Of a DNA stretch of 64,000 nt, positions 1-11,053 are shown in pieces. Under the pieces are notes generated by a model that ran no database searches, was not told the DNA's origin, and saw nothing but the letters and a program-made list of their open reading frames with translations. The position numbers and the translations under genes are program-made. The stretch lies in contig OX419760.1 in assembly GCA_948567375.1 (NCBI GenBank), forward strand, positions 58,896,911 to 58,960,910, given 5' to 3'. Source of the stretch: Lunularia cruciata. Lineage: Eukaryota > Streptophyta > Marchantiopsida > Lunulariales > Lunulariaceae. Within the stretch, counting starts at the first letter, position 1. Every line of letters begins with the position of its first letter.

Positions 1-742
1 TCAAACACAGGAAGAACTCCACCATGGGGTTAAACCCCGGTACCACACCACCTCTTGCAGCGGTACTTCCAATAGTAGTAGCACTATCTCCAACTAGTGC
101 ACCTCCACTAGCTCCACCAACACTACTCGAGCTAAAACTCATAGGTACAGCCGATCTACTCATGGCCATTGAGCCTGAAGTGATGGAGACATAGTGTGGA
201 GACCAATATTGTCTCCATAACTCAATCTCCTCCAAATGAGCTCTCCTAAACTCATGGTATTCGTCCATCGGCGGACCCTCTAGATGCTGAAACAACCCCT
301 TCCACGCCATGAAGGGTGTGAACAAAGTCGGGTTCCGGATCTACTGCAGATCACACCAACTGTCAAACTCCTGGATAAAGTCATCCAACTCAATGGTACC
401 CACTGTAACAGGGTAATGCCTAGGGCCTTTGGAGGCCCCATAAATCTCGTCCATGTCCCACAACAACGGTGCGGACATACCAAGTGCACTCTCAACTGAA
501 TCAACTCTTGTGTCGAACTCCAACTCAGATTCAATCTCCTCCCTCACTGGGACCTGAGATACAGGCTGATACCGAGCACCACTCCGAGTAAACCCACTTT
601 GTATTGCATGGCTAACTCTTCTGGAATCTCTAAAGAACTCCGTCATGACAAAGTAACCACAACAGCAAACCCGAACCACCAACTGCAACCGCAAGTCACA
701 ACCGCAAGTACCCCACCAAGTGCCAACACCACCAAGCACCAC
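1..742 (-). pseudogene. gag: DM-2 gag, N-terminal part
   Basis: The minus-strand frame matches the N-terminal gag of DM-1 almost residue for residue: a variable start, then a segment including ELEFDTRVDSVESALG, an acidic region and a Ser/Gly-rich tail. An in-frame stop at 341-343 interrupts it and the same frame continues to the window edge. The best start is the ATG read from 647 (MTEFFRD). In DM-1 the equivalent codon is ACG, so DM-2 retains an initiation codon that DM-1 lost. Gag should form the virus-like particle. This part has no recognisable Pfam-style motif by eye, and its identity rests on position and on the zinc knuckles further on in DM-1. Confidence 0.75.
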
Positions 743-1947
743 CCACTAATGTAACTCTAATTGAGATAACTACACTAGGGGAAAGGGCAACCTATAACCT
801 GTCATCATAATACGCACTCTCACGGTCTGTAGGTCATCACTTCTTGCCTCACCGGAGAGAAACAAAGGTAGTCTGACAGGTCATCACTCTAGCCTCACCA
901 CCGAGAGCACACCAGAGCACCAACGCTCAAAAGTTAGGGCACCTCACACAAACATGGTGTACAAACAGGAAGTAGAGAATGGAGGGGGTCCAATCACAAG
1001 AAATCTAAACAAAAACCTCCATCTCATAACACAACACGAGACTGACTCTGCCACCATTTGGCATTTGACATAAAAGGAGTTCGTATCTAAGTCCTAAGCT
1101 ACCAAGATCACCAAGAATGGGATCAAACTGCCTCTCCTAGCCAAAGCTACATGTGTATAGATAACAGTGGCACAGTCACTATGACAACAAGTGAGGGTGG
1201 ACCAGTTGGCTAGGGCACTAGTCTAGGAACAAGAGATCTAGGGGTCAAACCCAGTTGCACACAATCTAGCAGGAAAGGCAAATTTTGCCAACCAATGACC
1301 AAGATCTACTCTAAACTAGCTAGCCTCACGCCAGCAAGCTGGCTTGCTTGCTCTTCGTAGCCTCTCATAGCCCACAGCCAAATGCCTAAATTCAGCCAAA
1401 TGAGGCCTTTCTTGTTGTCACTTCGAACCTCCTCCAAAATTGGCAAAACTTCTCCAAATCTGCGAAAGTCCTCCAAACTAGCAAAACTCCTCCAAATCTG
1501 GCCAAACAGCAAAAAATCCTCCAAATCTGGCCAAAATTTGACGTAAACCCTAAAGATGGTTGTCCGCCAAATCCCCCGCTAACTTCCTACTCGAGCCAAA
1601 TTGACAAAACGGGTTTTTCCGAATCACAATTTCATGAGAAAGGCTTCCCAACTCCACCTTCAATTTGACTTTCTGAGCCCAACTCGCAGCAAATTGGTCC
1701 TACCTTCACTTCCTGAGCTCAAAATCACAACCACTGCTCAAAATTTGCTCCTTCTTTGCTCAAAATTTGACCAGCGCTTCCGCACACCGTCCGCCTAACT
1801 GCCAAATCTGCATCAATCGATTGAGCTTCTACACACTAGGGAAACACTGAACTTGAATTGAGCTACCAACGATCCACCAAGCTTGGAGATACCACCAACA
1901 CTCATAGTTCCTGCACCCGATTTCCCCCTAACTTCACTTCTTTGATG
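743..1947 (-). other. DM-2 leader between terminal repeat and gag
   Basis: Roughly 1.2 kb of non-coding leader, collinear with DM-1 25489-26580. It contains an inverted repeat around GCCAGCAAGCTGG (about 1333) and, on the opposite strand, a tRNA-like module near 1198-1252. No convincing primer-binding site was found. A conserved TGGTATC sits about 50 bp inside the terminal block in both copies but matches tRNA-Met over only seven bases. Short reading frames here are not conserved between copies and are not called. Confidence 0.6.
1198..1252 (+). ncRNA. tRNA-like pol III promoter module (SINE-like), antisense in the DM-2 leader
   Basis: TGGACCAGTTGG at 1198-1209 matches the tRNA A box and GGGTCAAACCC at 1242-1252 matches the B box at ten of eleven positions. 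The 44-bp spacing between box starts is that of a tRNA. The equivalent module is in the DM-1 leader (antisense, 26030-26083), so it belongs to the element rather than being a later insertion. A complete cloverleaf is not evident, so a tRNA-derived SINE head is more likely than a working tRNA gene. Confidence 0.45.
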
Positions 1948-2401
1948 TAATCAGATTGCTTACCACTCTCAACTCAACTCAACGCAACTCAGATCAATAC
2001 TTGATTTGTCACTCTATAAACTGCCAACAACTGGGCACTAATTGCAATCAAGCCACACCCACTCAAGCATAGAGAATCCAGGTGATGCTCGCCGGCATCT
2101 ATCCACCATAGCTAGGAACTCGAAGTCTCAACATCAGAGAAGTGAGCTCTCTGGAGCTCACTTCAAAACTATACCCCCGGAACTCGAGCTAGCACTGAAA
2201 CCCTAACGGTCCCGCTGATGGCACACTCGACGGTGCGAACGGTGCAAAGTGACAGTGGGCCCCACCGTGAAGTCAGTAGCCCAAACACAAAATCTGACCA
2301 TCGTAAAGTAGTCCCTGAGAAATTGCTGAAATAACTCTAACTACTATCATTGGAACTCCAGTGTCCGAGCAGCTAGATGCGGAACTACAAATGGCATGAG
2401 A
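1948..2401 (-). repeat. DM-2 left terminal repeat (alpha block)
   Basis: This block of about 454 bp matches alpha of DM-1 (25040-25488), from the altered TGTCACGCC start to the conserved CTGATTA end. As in DM-1, the beta block neither precedes nor follows it. It is an independent witness that the left end of this family consists of alpha alone. Confidence 0.8.
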
Positions 2402-3232
2402 GAGTACTTTTGAGGAAAACAACATTGTATTGTAGAGAAGGTACCAATATCTAGTAGAGACTTTACCGATTAGTCATGGAGATTATCTTCAAAATGATTG
2501 AGAATAAGAATATGATTATAATATTGATAGTTATGTTGGGAGAAGCAACCATGTTGGTCATATTTGCCTCATCCCTTCCTTTGATGGATTATTCTAAATA
2601 GGAACTAAATCTCTTAGTCCTATATTGAGAGATTTTGTCTTTGTTGTTTAAGATTTTACAGAATTTATCTTTCAATGGAATAAGCTTGGATTCTAGTAGA
2701 AGTAGCTTTTAGGACTATATTATTCTCTTTGTAAGTAGTACCTTGAGAGAGAGTAGATATTTTCATTTTGGATTGAAAGCTTTGAATTGAGAGGAGATAA
2801 GTCAAGCAAGGAAAATATTAAGAGAAGAAGAACCTTCAAGGGAGTTGTAATAAGAAAGACAAGAAAAGGAGAAAAACTTTTAGTTTCTATGGCAAAGAAA
2901 GTGAGGATGTGGAGACATTGTGAATATTTCAAGGGATATTATATTGAAATAATGAGAAGAGAAAGAAGAAAATTGTGTTTTTCTTGGTTCATTTCTTGGA
3001 AGATCTAATCTTGACATGGTTATGAGAATAAGTAAGGATGTAGGATCCACTAATCTAAACACCTAAGCAATATTTTTCATATATTGGATTAAAGTGAGAT
3101 CTGAAAGGTTATCTTCCTCATGATATACTAATATTACTAATGATTCATGCTCCACTTGGTGTCATTAATATTTGAATTATTCTTAAATAAGAAGCTACAT
3201 TAGTTTCAAGTCAAAACATATTTGAATTAAGT

Positions 3233-3412
3233 TTACAAATTATCTCAATGTAAGATAAACTTCAACATTAACTTACCAAAATATAATTTAAAGCTCTTTA
3301 TCTCCTTTATTGAACTACACTATTACAAATAATCTCAATGTAAGATAAATTTCAACATTAAATTACCAAAATATAATTTAAAGCTCTTTATCTCCTTTAT
3401 TGAACTACACAA
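3233..3412. repeat. 90-bp direct tandem duplication (two copies)
   Basis: Units 3233-3322 and 3323-3412 are nearly identical, with the landmark ATCTCAATGTAAGATAAA at 3242 and again at 3332. It is a simple two-copy duplication in AT-rich sequence with no coding content. Confidence 0.8.
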
Positions 3413-4299
3413 AATTTGAAAGATAGCAATGGTCCAAGTATCCAACAAGTTCACTTGCTTGTAATTAGATAAGGTTGACTTAACATGTAATTAACATGTA
3501 ATTAGATAAGATTGACCTTTTTAAAATTTTTATTGAGGAAGGCTTGGAAGAAGATGATTTAGATTTGTTGCTCCTCTAAACATGAAAAGTTGCTTCATAG
3601 TTCTTGGACCCAGCAAGTATTTCTAACAAGTGATGCAAGAGTGAGAGAGATCATAAAGCAAATGGTAAACATGAAGACCAATATCGTGTTGTAGGAGAAG
3701 AGAAACTAATATGGTAGAGGAGGTCCAAGGGATATGGTAATTAAAAACTAAGGAATAATAGACTCTAAGAGAAGCCTATAACAAACATACTTACTTCAAG
3801 TATAGAATCAATGCTTAATTTGTAACATTTTGCCCAATAGCTCCAAATGATGATAAAGGAGAGAATGAGCCTCATAAAGGAACACCACCATCTCAAAATA
3901 AGTATAAGAGAGTAGTTGGTTGATATGAAGAGAACTTTGGAGAAAGTAGAGTGCTCATCAAGATTTATAGATGATTTAGACTTGAGTAGGATACTAGATA
4001 AAGTGGGATTTCAAATGATAATAAGAGCAAGATCCCAAGGAAGAATCTAGAATAGATGACTTATCTATTTAAGCTATTAACCCTTAACATGATTGATGGT
4101 GGGAGTTCAGGTACCAATATCAAAATAGTACAATTTATGGTCTTTAACCTATCATTGAAAAGGGAGGAGTACTATGCTCAAAAAGGAGCAAGAAGAAGAG
4201 AGTGAAGATATTTACGTAGGTAGGGAGATGGTGTATACTATAGCACAAGACTTGCAGCAAAGTATACAAGAGGAGATGAGTTTCTTTATTTATTACATC

Positions 4300-4490
4300 T
4301 TACTAATGTGCTAATAGATGATGGTTTAGTAGTAAATGTAATTTTTGAATTTTGCATGAAGAGGTTAGCATTAAAGGTCTCTAGACAAAAGATTTTACCA
4401 TAAATGTGGCTAACAAGCAAAAGATTCTACCTACAGAGATAACAATCAAGTTGATGCTCTCAAGTGAGGATCATCTTTTGAGAGTTATCA
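4300..4490 (+). pseudogene. retroelement protease remnant
   Basis: In one frame the translation gives a D-D-G stretch, a hydrophobic run and then an ANKQKILP-like segment. TA-1 has the same order (VDGGS, then SMANKQQV) at 56200-56310. This suggests the surrounding sequence derives from an old plus-strand relative of TA-1. Stops and frameshifts abound and nothing can be expressed. The match is short, so the call is tentative. Confidence 0.35.
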
Positions 4491-5321
4491 TTTTTACTCT
4501 CAATCTCTAAGTAATTTAGATTATCTAATTAATAACCATAGTCACTATATATTTTTTGTGAGCTTACACCAATATAACACTTGTACATGCCCAAGTTAAA
4601 TTCTGATCACAAACATAATTGAAAATTATTTGAAATGTGACATGCTCATAATGACCATCTTCTTCATTTTGACATTTAACTATATGCTTGGTAATGGTTT
4701 AACAAACTTCATACTTCTCATTATCCTCAACAATAATTGCAAGTAAAGAAGTTTGATTTAGATTTTGGTTTAAGCTTGAAAATATGGAACTTTGAAAATA
4801 GAGGGACGACCTTTCTAATTAGAAGAAATTTTACAAACTTGAGTATCAAGGAGCAAAGGAAGGTTATACTTTGTCAATAATTACAAAAGATAACATAATG
4901 ATTTTTATTAGCATGTTATTTTTGGGCAAAAGAAGATGAACTTTGACATCTTGTAAGGAGGAAAATATGGTGGAAAAATTGATAGAAGTAATAAATATTA
5001 TAGGTATGATAATGAACAAAATCTGAAGAATTAAGACATTTTGACCAAAAGTAAGAAAGTAAGGAGAGAATCTGGTAGTTGCATACTTAGAATTTTTGTA
5101 GGTGAATCTATTGTTGAAGACGAATATCTGAATTATTATGGTGCATGTTCTGACCTATACAAAGCTCTCCTATAAGGTATGGTTGTTTCATATGATCATT
5201 AATGGGGTGGTAATTAGTGGATATAATAATTTGGTGCCCAAAATGTTGACAATTATTTTCCAAAACTTATTGTGGAAGTATGGATAATGATAAAATATGA
5301 GGACCCTTGGGATACCATGAT

Positions 5322-5747
5322 TGTAACAATATGGAGTTAAGCGACAAAGTTAGTAGGGCTAACAAAGTAACAAATAAGACAAATTAGCCTAGAATATTCA
5401 AGAAGTACCAAGGAAGCTTCTTGTGGAACTTCTCAACTAGCTTAGCTTGCACCTCAGGTAAGTAGTTTCTAGATGGAAGCTTCTAGAAGCTTTCAACTAG
5501 CTTAACTTGCATGCCAAGTAGGTGGCTTCTAGAAGAAAGCTTCTTGAGAAGCTTCTTGGTTAACTTGGCTTGCACTCCAAGAAAACGGTTCGAGGAAACT
5601 TCTTGAGAAGTTTCTCAAGGGCCTTGTATGCTACCTATAACTACCAAAGCCAAAGTTCATGTTAGGCATTCAGAGTTTTCCTTCATTCAAGTGTCCCAAT
5701 GTGAGCTTTCATTCTCTTATTTCTCTCTTTGGTCTTGGTCTTTTACA
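5322..5747 (+). repeat. CH-1 5' LTR
   Basis: Starts TGTAACAATATGG and ends CTTTTACA. U3 contains stacked GAA/TTC modules, including GAAGCTTCTAGAAGCTTTC from 5476, that resemble heat shock elements, followed by CTATAACTACC where the sister LTR has the TATA box CTATAAATACC. The primer-binding site follows directly. Confidence 0.93.
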
Positions 5748-5761
5748 TTTGTATTAGAGCA
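5748..5761 (+). promoter_or_regulatory. CH-1 primer-binding site (tRNA-Met type)
   Basis: TTTGTATTAGAGCA follows the 5' LTR directly. Sister copies read TTGGTATTAGAGC (21367) and TTGGTATTAAAGT (36594). The plant consensus complementary to initiator tRNA-Met is TGGTATCAGAGC, so minus-strand synthesis in this family was primed by that tRNA. Confidence 0.8.
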
Positions 5762-6049
5762 AGAACGGGATGGATGGAATTTATGGACCACCTAATCCAC
5801 TTTTGCCAAACCATTGGGGTTTTCATGTCCAGATATTATCCAAGCATTGTTTCACACAATTCATCACCTCACGCTTTGGGCAAGATTTTTTGCATATGGT
5901 CATTTTGTTTGAGGAACACTTGATAATTTTGATTATAACTTATGGAGAACAGTGGACGTGTTGCATCTATGTGTTAATCAACTAGATAAATTTGGAGTAG
6001 TGGGATAAAGTAGTAGTTATGGTGGCAATACCAAACTTTATCCTTGCAA

Positions 6050-7270
6050 TGCAACAACAAATTGAGCACCTTATTCAATTGTTGGATGAACAAGACCAAA
6101 AACGACAAGAACATATAAAGAGAGCGCCAATTTGAGATGGAGGAGATTGCATTTGATTTCCAAACCCAAGGTGTTTGAAAGCAAGAATCTTCCGAGCACA
6201 GTGGAGAATTTTGTGTATGATTGCAAATGTTACTTTGAAGCCACCAATCTTCAAGATGAATAGAAACAGATTCTCTTGGCTTCAAGCCAATTGGATGGTG
6301 TGGCAAAACTTTGGTGACAATTCCAAGTAGAGTGAAATGAACGATAGATTGTTGTTCCAATTTTGACATGGGCAGAATTCAAGGATGCAATACTTGGTCA
6401 ATTTCAAACTATAAATGCCACTCAAGCCGCACGAGATAAATTGGCAAAGTTGAAGCAGATTGGCTCAATAAGAAACTACATCACACAATTTTAGAACATC
6501 ATCATGCAAATTCTAGATATACAAGAAGGTGAAGTTCTGGATCGATTTGTGTGGGGATTGAAGTCACGAACCAAATTGGAGGTGACCATGCGGGAACCAA
6601 AAAACATAGAAAAAGCCATGCAATTTGCTGAGCGCTTTGATTCCTTGGTTGTGACAACTTGGTCTCAACCTCAACCTACACAAAGCTTACCAATACACTA
6701 CGCACAAGTACAAGAACCGGCACCAATGGAGATTGATGCTATCTAACAGAGACTACTTGGTATAGCGGATAAAGAAAGATTGCACCAAAATGGAGGTTGT
6801 TTTTATTGTTGCCAAGTTGGACATCACATTGCTTAATGTCCACTTAGGAATGGGTGACTTCAACAAGTCACCTAGATGGAGTTTGTGGAACAAAATGATC
6901 AAGGAAACAAGGAATCCCAGTAGGAGATTTTGAGCCGCCTATTGGGAGCTTGATTAGTTCCAATGGGATTGAAGGTTCAACCTATGCAAGTTTGCTTCAC
7001 TTGCAAGGTATGATATCTAATCGGGGTTGTAAGAATTTGGTTGATTCTGGAAGTTCAGAGAATTGCATGTCTATGCAAGTAGCAAAGGAATTGGGTATTC
7101 TTTTCAAGCCAATGATTGGAAGTAGATTGATGATGGCAGATGGTAGAAAGGGTTCTACATTTCGTGCCTCACATCCTATTACTTTTAAGATTGGGAAAGA
7201 GTATTTGGAGTGTATGAGGTTTGTAGTGACACCTCTACACTATGATGTCATTCTAGGACTACCTTAGCTT
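6050..7270 (+). pseudogene. gag: CH-1 gag and aspartic protease, broken
   Basis: Gag remnants start near 6050. The best piece (6504-6746) carries a retrotransposon-gag-like helix region including LKSRTKLEVTMREP and ends in PAPMEIDAI. A CCHC knuckle follows at about 6800 (CFYCCQVGHHIA then a stop and C). The protease part (6950-7267) has LVDSGSSENC, the catalytic D-S-G motif, and ends near VILGLP, the usual C-terminal flap of Ty3/gypsy proteases. At least three in-frame stops separate these parts. The same segment is present in CH-4 at 36950-38130, which allows the breaks to be recognised as secondary. Confidence 0.85.
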
Positions 7271-7591
7271 GAACATCATAAGGTTCAATTTGATTGGACC
7301 CAATGACAAATTCAAGCACAACACCAAGGTAAGAATTTTTGATTAGGTTGTTTGGCACCTCTGAGTAAGACACCTAAGAATAGTCAGTCCCAAGATGGGA
7401 AGTTTGTTGAGAAGGTAGCCATAGAGCATGCCTTGAAGAGAGAGGGGCCCCAAGATGGGAAGATTGCTAGGAAGGCAACCATGGAGCAAGCTTTGAAGAG
7501 AGATTAGTCCCTAGATGGGAACTTTGTTAGTGAAGCAGCCATAGAGCAAGCTTTGGAGAAAGATAAGTCTATTTTTGTGGTGTGAATCAAG

Positions 7592-8990
7592 TTGATTGCA
7601 CAAGGACAATCTGAGGAGAGCCAAGAGTCTCATCAAGCAATGGTTGATCAGATAGTTCAAGAATTTGTGGATGTGTTTCCGGATGATCTGCCAAAGGGAT
7701 TACTCTCCGATTGTGGTATGTCCTTCAAGATTGAGTTATTGCCAAAGAGTACTCCAATGAGTAGACCAATCTATCGGCTCTCACCAAAGGAGTTGGAGGA
7801 GTTGCAAAAAACACTAATGGAGTTGTTGGAGAAGGACTTCATATGACATAGTACCTCTCCTTGGGGAGCACGGGTACTATTTGTTCTAAAGAAGGATGGA
7901 GGACTTCATTTTTGTATTGATTATCATGGGCTCAATAAGCAAACAATGAAGAATGCATATCCCTTGCCCCGGATTGATGACTTGCTTGATCAATTGAGTG
8001 GAGCACAATACTTTTCCAAGTTGGATCTTTGTAGCGGCTTTTGGCAAATCCCCATTGATAGGGAGGATGTGCAAAAGATGACCTTTTGCACAAGGTATGG
8101 GCATTTTGAGTAAAGAGTTCTACCTTTTGGGCTCACTAATGCTCTAGCAATCTTCATGGATCAAATGCATCAGGTGTTGGATGGACTATTGGATCAGTGC
8201 TGGTGGTGTTCTTGGATGATATCTTAATCTATAGCAAGATAGAGGTAGAAAACATGAATCACATGCAAGAAGTCCTAAGACGACTATGACAATAGAAATT
8301 TTACTACAAGAAGTCAAAGTGTGCCTTTTGGCAAAAGGAAGTTACCTTCTTGGGTCACAAGATCTCATTGGAAGGGATCAAGATGGAAGAGGAGAAAATC
8401 AAGGCCATTATTGATTGACCTACTCCAAAGGATGCTAGAGAAGGTCGGGCATTTAATGGATTGGCCAGTTTTTACCGACGGTTCATCCATTATTATGCTC
8501 ATGTGGCTGCACCATTGACTTACTTCTTGGGCAAGAACTTGAGCTTCCAATGGACCACCAAGCACGAGGAAGCATCCCAAAAGTTGAAACATATGGTGTC
8601 TTCAAGGCCCATTCTTCAACATATGATCCTCAACTACCCTATGTGGTTGATTTTGCTACTTCTAACTTTACAATTGGAGCCGTGTTACAATAAGAATTCC
8701 CTGATAGACTACATCCCATTGCCTTTGTGTCACACCAACTCAATATGGCTGAAAGAAACTACTCTACTAGAGATCAAGAATAACTTGCAATGGTATATGC
8801 CACCAAGGTATGGAGGCATTACCTCTTGGAGAAACAAGTGATCATACAAACTGATCACAAACCATTGTTGCAGACCTTACACTTGGAACACATACAGAGT
8901 CAACATCATTGATGGGAGGAACAACTCCAACTTTTTGATATCAAACTTGAGTACAAACCAGGTTGGTTCTATGTCATCATTGATGCTTTA
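7592..8990 (+). pseudogene. pol: CH-1 reverse transcriptase and RNase H, broken
   Basis: The RT starts with the FVDVFPDDLPKGL segment typical of chromoviral RT N-termini, then [15 protein letters not shown], a damaged KKDGG-like stretch (near 7890), the [10 protein letters not shown] region and the catalytic site, seen as FLDDILIYS near 8210. The RNase H part (8461-8990) includes a DFATSNF-like start and a TDHKP-like stretch near 8850. Four or more stops and frame changes are present. Reverse transcription is the family function; this copy cannot do it. Confidence 0.85.
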
Positions 8991-9099
8991 TCATGATGAC
9001 CTGATTTGAAGTCTCTTCCTCTCATCACAATGGTAATTACGATGGTGTCAATTGACTCTTAGGTCCAAAACAAGTTTCAGTCAACTCTAACAACAAGAT

Positions 9100-10490
9100 A
9101 TCTTCTTCAAGATGGTACATGGTCGCCTTACAACATGCAACAAGGAGTACAACACCTTCTCCATCAAGGAGGGCCTTCTATTCCATGAGAACTGGATTTA
9201 TGTTATAGCCAAAGGTGATCTTGGACTTGTGTGCCTTCAAGAAGCCCATGATTTACACATAGCTGGTCACATGGGTGTGGCCAAGACCTTGGGTACCCTC
9301 CAACGCCAATGGTGGTGGCCCAACATGATGCAAGATATTTGAGAATTTGTCCTATCGTGCAAGAGCTACCAACATAAAAAGGCCAGCAACCAGAAGCCAA
9401 GTGGACTCCTTCAACCACTTGCCATTCTATCCGCTTGATGGGAGCATGTGAGCTTGGACCTCATCACATCCTTGCCCAAGACAAAGCAAGGACACACAAC
9501 AATCATGGTGTTTGTAGATAAGCTTAGTAAGCAAATCCACTTGGCACCCACCTGTGATACCATGGATGCTCCAACCTTAGCGCAAATCTACTTTGACAAT
9601 GTCTTCAAGCATCATGGGATGCCACATGTACTCATCTCCAACCGCAATCCTTGATTTACCAAGAAGTTTTGACAAGCATACTTCCAAATACTTGGTACCA
9701 AGCTTGCTTTGTCCACGGCCTATCATCCTCAAACTGATCGACAAACCAAACATGCAAATCATGCATTGGAGGATGTGTTGCATGCCTTCATCAATGTCCA
9801 CCATACCAACGGGGATGAATGCCTTGCAATTGCAAAAATTTACCTACAACAATTCCAAATAGGCAGGCACAAGATTTTCTCCTTTCTTTCTTAATTTTGG
9901 CCAAGATTCGCTTGTTCTAGATTCTCTTCTTGCTCCCCTTCCATCTCAGGTTCCTCGTACTTCAATATTCTTGACTACTATATCCCAATCTCTCCAACAA
10001 GCCAAACCTCACCTCCTTATTGCTCAAAATCATCAAAAAAAATATGCGGACTACCATTGTCGTGGTCTCACCTTTGAAGTCGGTGATAAAGTAATGATAT
10101 TCTCTAGTAAAATCCCTCACTCACTTCATACCAAAGTTTATGAACTTGCCCCTAATTGAATAGAACCCTTTGATGTCACCTAAACCGTCTCTCTAGTTGC
10201 TTATCAACTTGCCTTGCCTTGTCATATGTGTATCCATCTTTTCTTTCATGTTTCCAAGTTGAAACCCTTTGTTCCTAACCCCTCTTTCTTTTCCTCTTGA
10301 GTCCAACCTCCCCCTCCTCTTGTCCCTGTCAATGATCATGAGGAGTACAAAGTTGATAGTATCCTTGCACATTGCCATATTCACCGAGGCCGTTGACAAC
10401 ACATGGAGTACAGGGTCCTTTAGACAGAGTATCCCCTTCATGATGCCACATGGAAACCTCTTTTTCACCTCTTGAATGCACAGACGGCCA
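9100..10490 (+). pseudogene. pol: CH-1 integrase with C-terminal chromodomain, broken
   Basis: The zinc-binding N-terminus is visible (EAHDLHIAGHMGVAKTLGTL, then QWWWPNM; Cys region near 9360). The catalytic core includes DLITSLPKTKQGHTTIMVFVD (9448 onward), with an altered second Asp region (LISNRNP) and a TAYHPQTDRQT segment carrying the third acidic position. After the GDKVM and EPFDVT (GPF-like) motifs, a chromodomain remnant runs from about 10335 to 10460 (EEYKVD, then a YPLHDATWKP-like end). The chromodomain assigns the family to chromoviruses, which are thought to target heterochromatin marks. Multiple stops are present. Confidence 0.85.
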
Positions 10491-10534
10491 TCTAGGATTT
10501 TGAAGCTTCATTGGCGACGAGGACGTCACCAACT

Positions 10535-10549
10535 AGCAATGGGGGAATG
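10535..10549 (+). promoter_or_regulatory. CH-1 polypurine tract
   Basis: AGCAATGGGGGAATG directly precedes the 3' LTR start (TGTAACAAT at 10550). It would prime plus-strand synthesis. CH-4 has GTAGTAGGGGAATA at the same place. Confidence 0.8.
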
Positions 10550-10695
10550 TGTAACAATATGGAGTTTAATGACAAAGTTAGTAAGGCTAACAAATAAGAC
10601 AAATTAGCCTAGAATATTCAAGAAGTATCTAGGAAGCTTCTTGGGAAGTTTTCTAGCTAGCTTAGCTTGCACCTCAAGTAAGTAGCTTCTAGAAG

Positions 10696-10713
10696 GAAGC
10701 TTCTAGAAGCTTC
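10696..10713 (+). promoter_or_regulatory. perfect four-unit heat-shock-element-like array in CH-1 LTR
   Basis: GAAGCTTCTAGAAGCTTC reads GAA-nn-TTC-nn-GAA-nn-TTC with exact 2-bp spacing, the consensus bound by trimeric heat shock factors. It lies about 145 bp upstream of the TATA box at 10858-10865. Related arrays sit in the same place in CH-4 (36336-36353, four units; 54539-54551, three units) and CH-2 (20137-20149, three units). Function is inferred by analogy with heat-responsive plant LTRs. Confidence 0.6.
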
Positions 10714-10857
10714 CAACTAGCTTAACTTGCATGCCAAGTAGATAGCTTCTAGAAGGAAGCTTCTTGAGAAGCTTCCTAGTTAACTTGACTTGCACTCTAA
10801 GAGTAGGCGGCTCGAGGAAACTTCTTGAGAAGCTTCTCAAGGGCCTTGTATGCTACC

Positions 10858-10865
10858 TATAAATA
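10858..10865 (+). promoter_or_regulatory. TATA box of CH-1 3' LTR
   Basis: TATAAATA within CTACCTATAAATACC. The same octamer is at 36483-36490 in CH-4. It places the U3/R boundary about 30 bp downstream. Confidence 0.7.
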
Positions 10866-11053
10866 CCAAAGCCAAAGCTCATGTTAGACATTCGGAGTTT
10901 TCCCTCATTCAAGTGTCCCAATGTGAACTTCCATTCTACTATTTCTCTCCTTGATCTTGATCTTTTACAATGATGAAAGAACATTGTATCAAAGTAAAGC
11001 TTGGCCAATTAAGAGATATCCATTATATCAATTATAAGAGCTTAATAAGTTCT

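Larger units (their letters stand above)
1..2401 (-). mobile_element. DM-2: 5' part of a DNMT/PHD Ty3-gypsy element, cut by window edge
   Basis: Read on the minus strand this matches the first 2.2 kb of DM-1 (25040-27260): the same terminal block (2401 to 1948), the same leader and the same gag start. Similarity is high but clearly lower than between the repeats of DM-1, so it is a separate, older insertion. The first bases are TCTCATGCC against TGTCACGCC in DM-1, so the terminal TG has mutated. Homology stops exactly there, which marks the true 5' end. The protease, methyltransferase, pol and 3' end would lie beyond the left window edge and cannot be judged. No target duplication can be tested. 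Confidence 0.85.
2402..5321. other. AT-rich decayed repeat sequence
   Basis: No intact gene is visible. The composition is strongly AT-rich with stops in every frame. The only recognisable coding trace is a protease-like remnant at about 4300-4490, which suggests at least part is an ancient Ty3/gypsy copy on the plus strand. It ends at the CH-1 target duplication (5317-5321). Short frames such as the one near 2787-3008 have no recognisable motif. Confidence 0.5.
5322..10969 (+). mobile_element. CH-1: full-length chromodomain Ty3/gypsy element
   Basis: Two LTRs (426 and 420 bp, TGTAACAATATGG...TTTTACA) bound a 4.8-kb interior with gag, protease, RT, RNase H, integrase and a decayed chromodomain, the order of a chromovirus. 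The 5-bp target duplication ATGAT is seen at 5317-5321 and 10970-10974, so both ends are intact. The coding region has many stops and frameshifts, so the copy is dead. Sister copies in the window are CH-2, CH-3 and CH-4. Confidence 0.93.
10550..10969 (+). repeat. CH-1 3' LTR
   Basis: 420 bp, ending CTTTTACA before the target duplication ATGAT. It is clearly diverged from the 5' LTR, indicating an old insertion. The U3 holds the best heat-shock-element array of the window and a clean TATA box. Confidence 0.93.

Noticed and set aside
2787-3008. Lys/Arg-rich plus-strand frame (73 codons) as a small protein gene
   Set aside because: Short, with a matching frame on the other strand, in AT-rich decayed DNA; the composition explains the residue bias.
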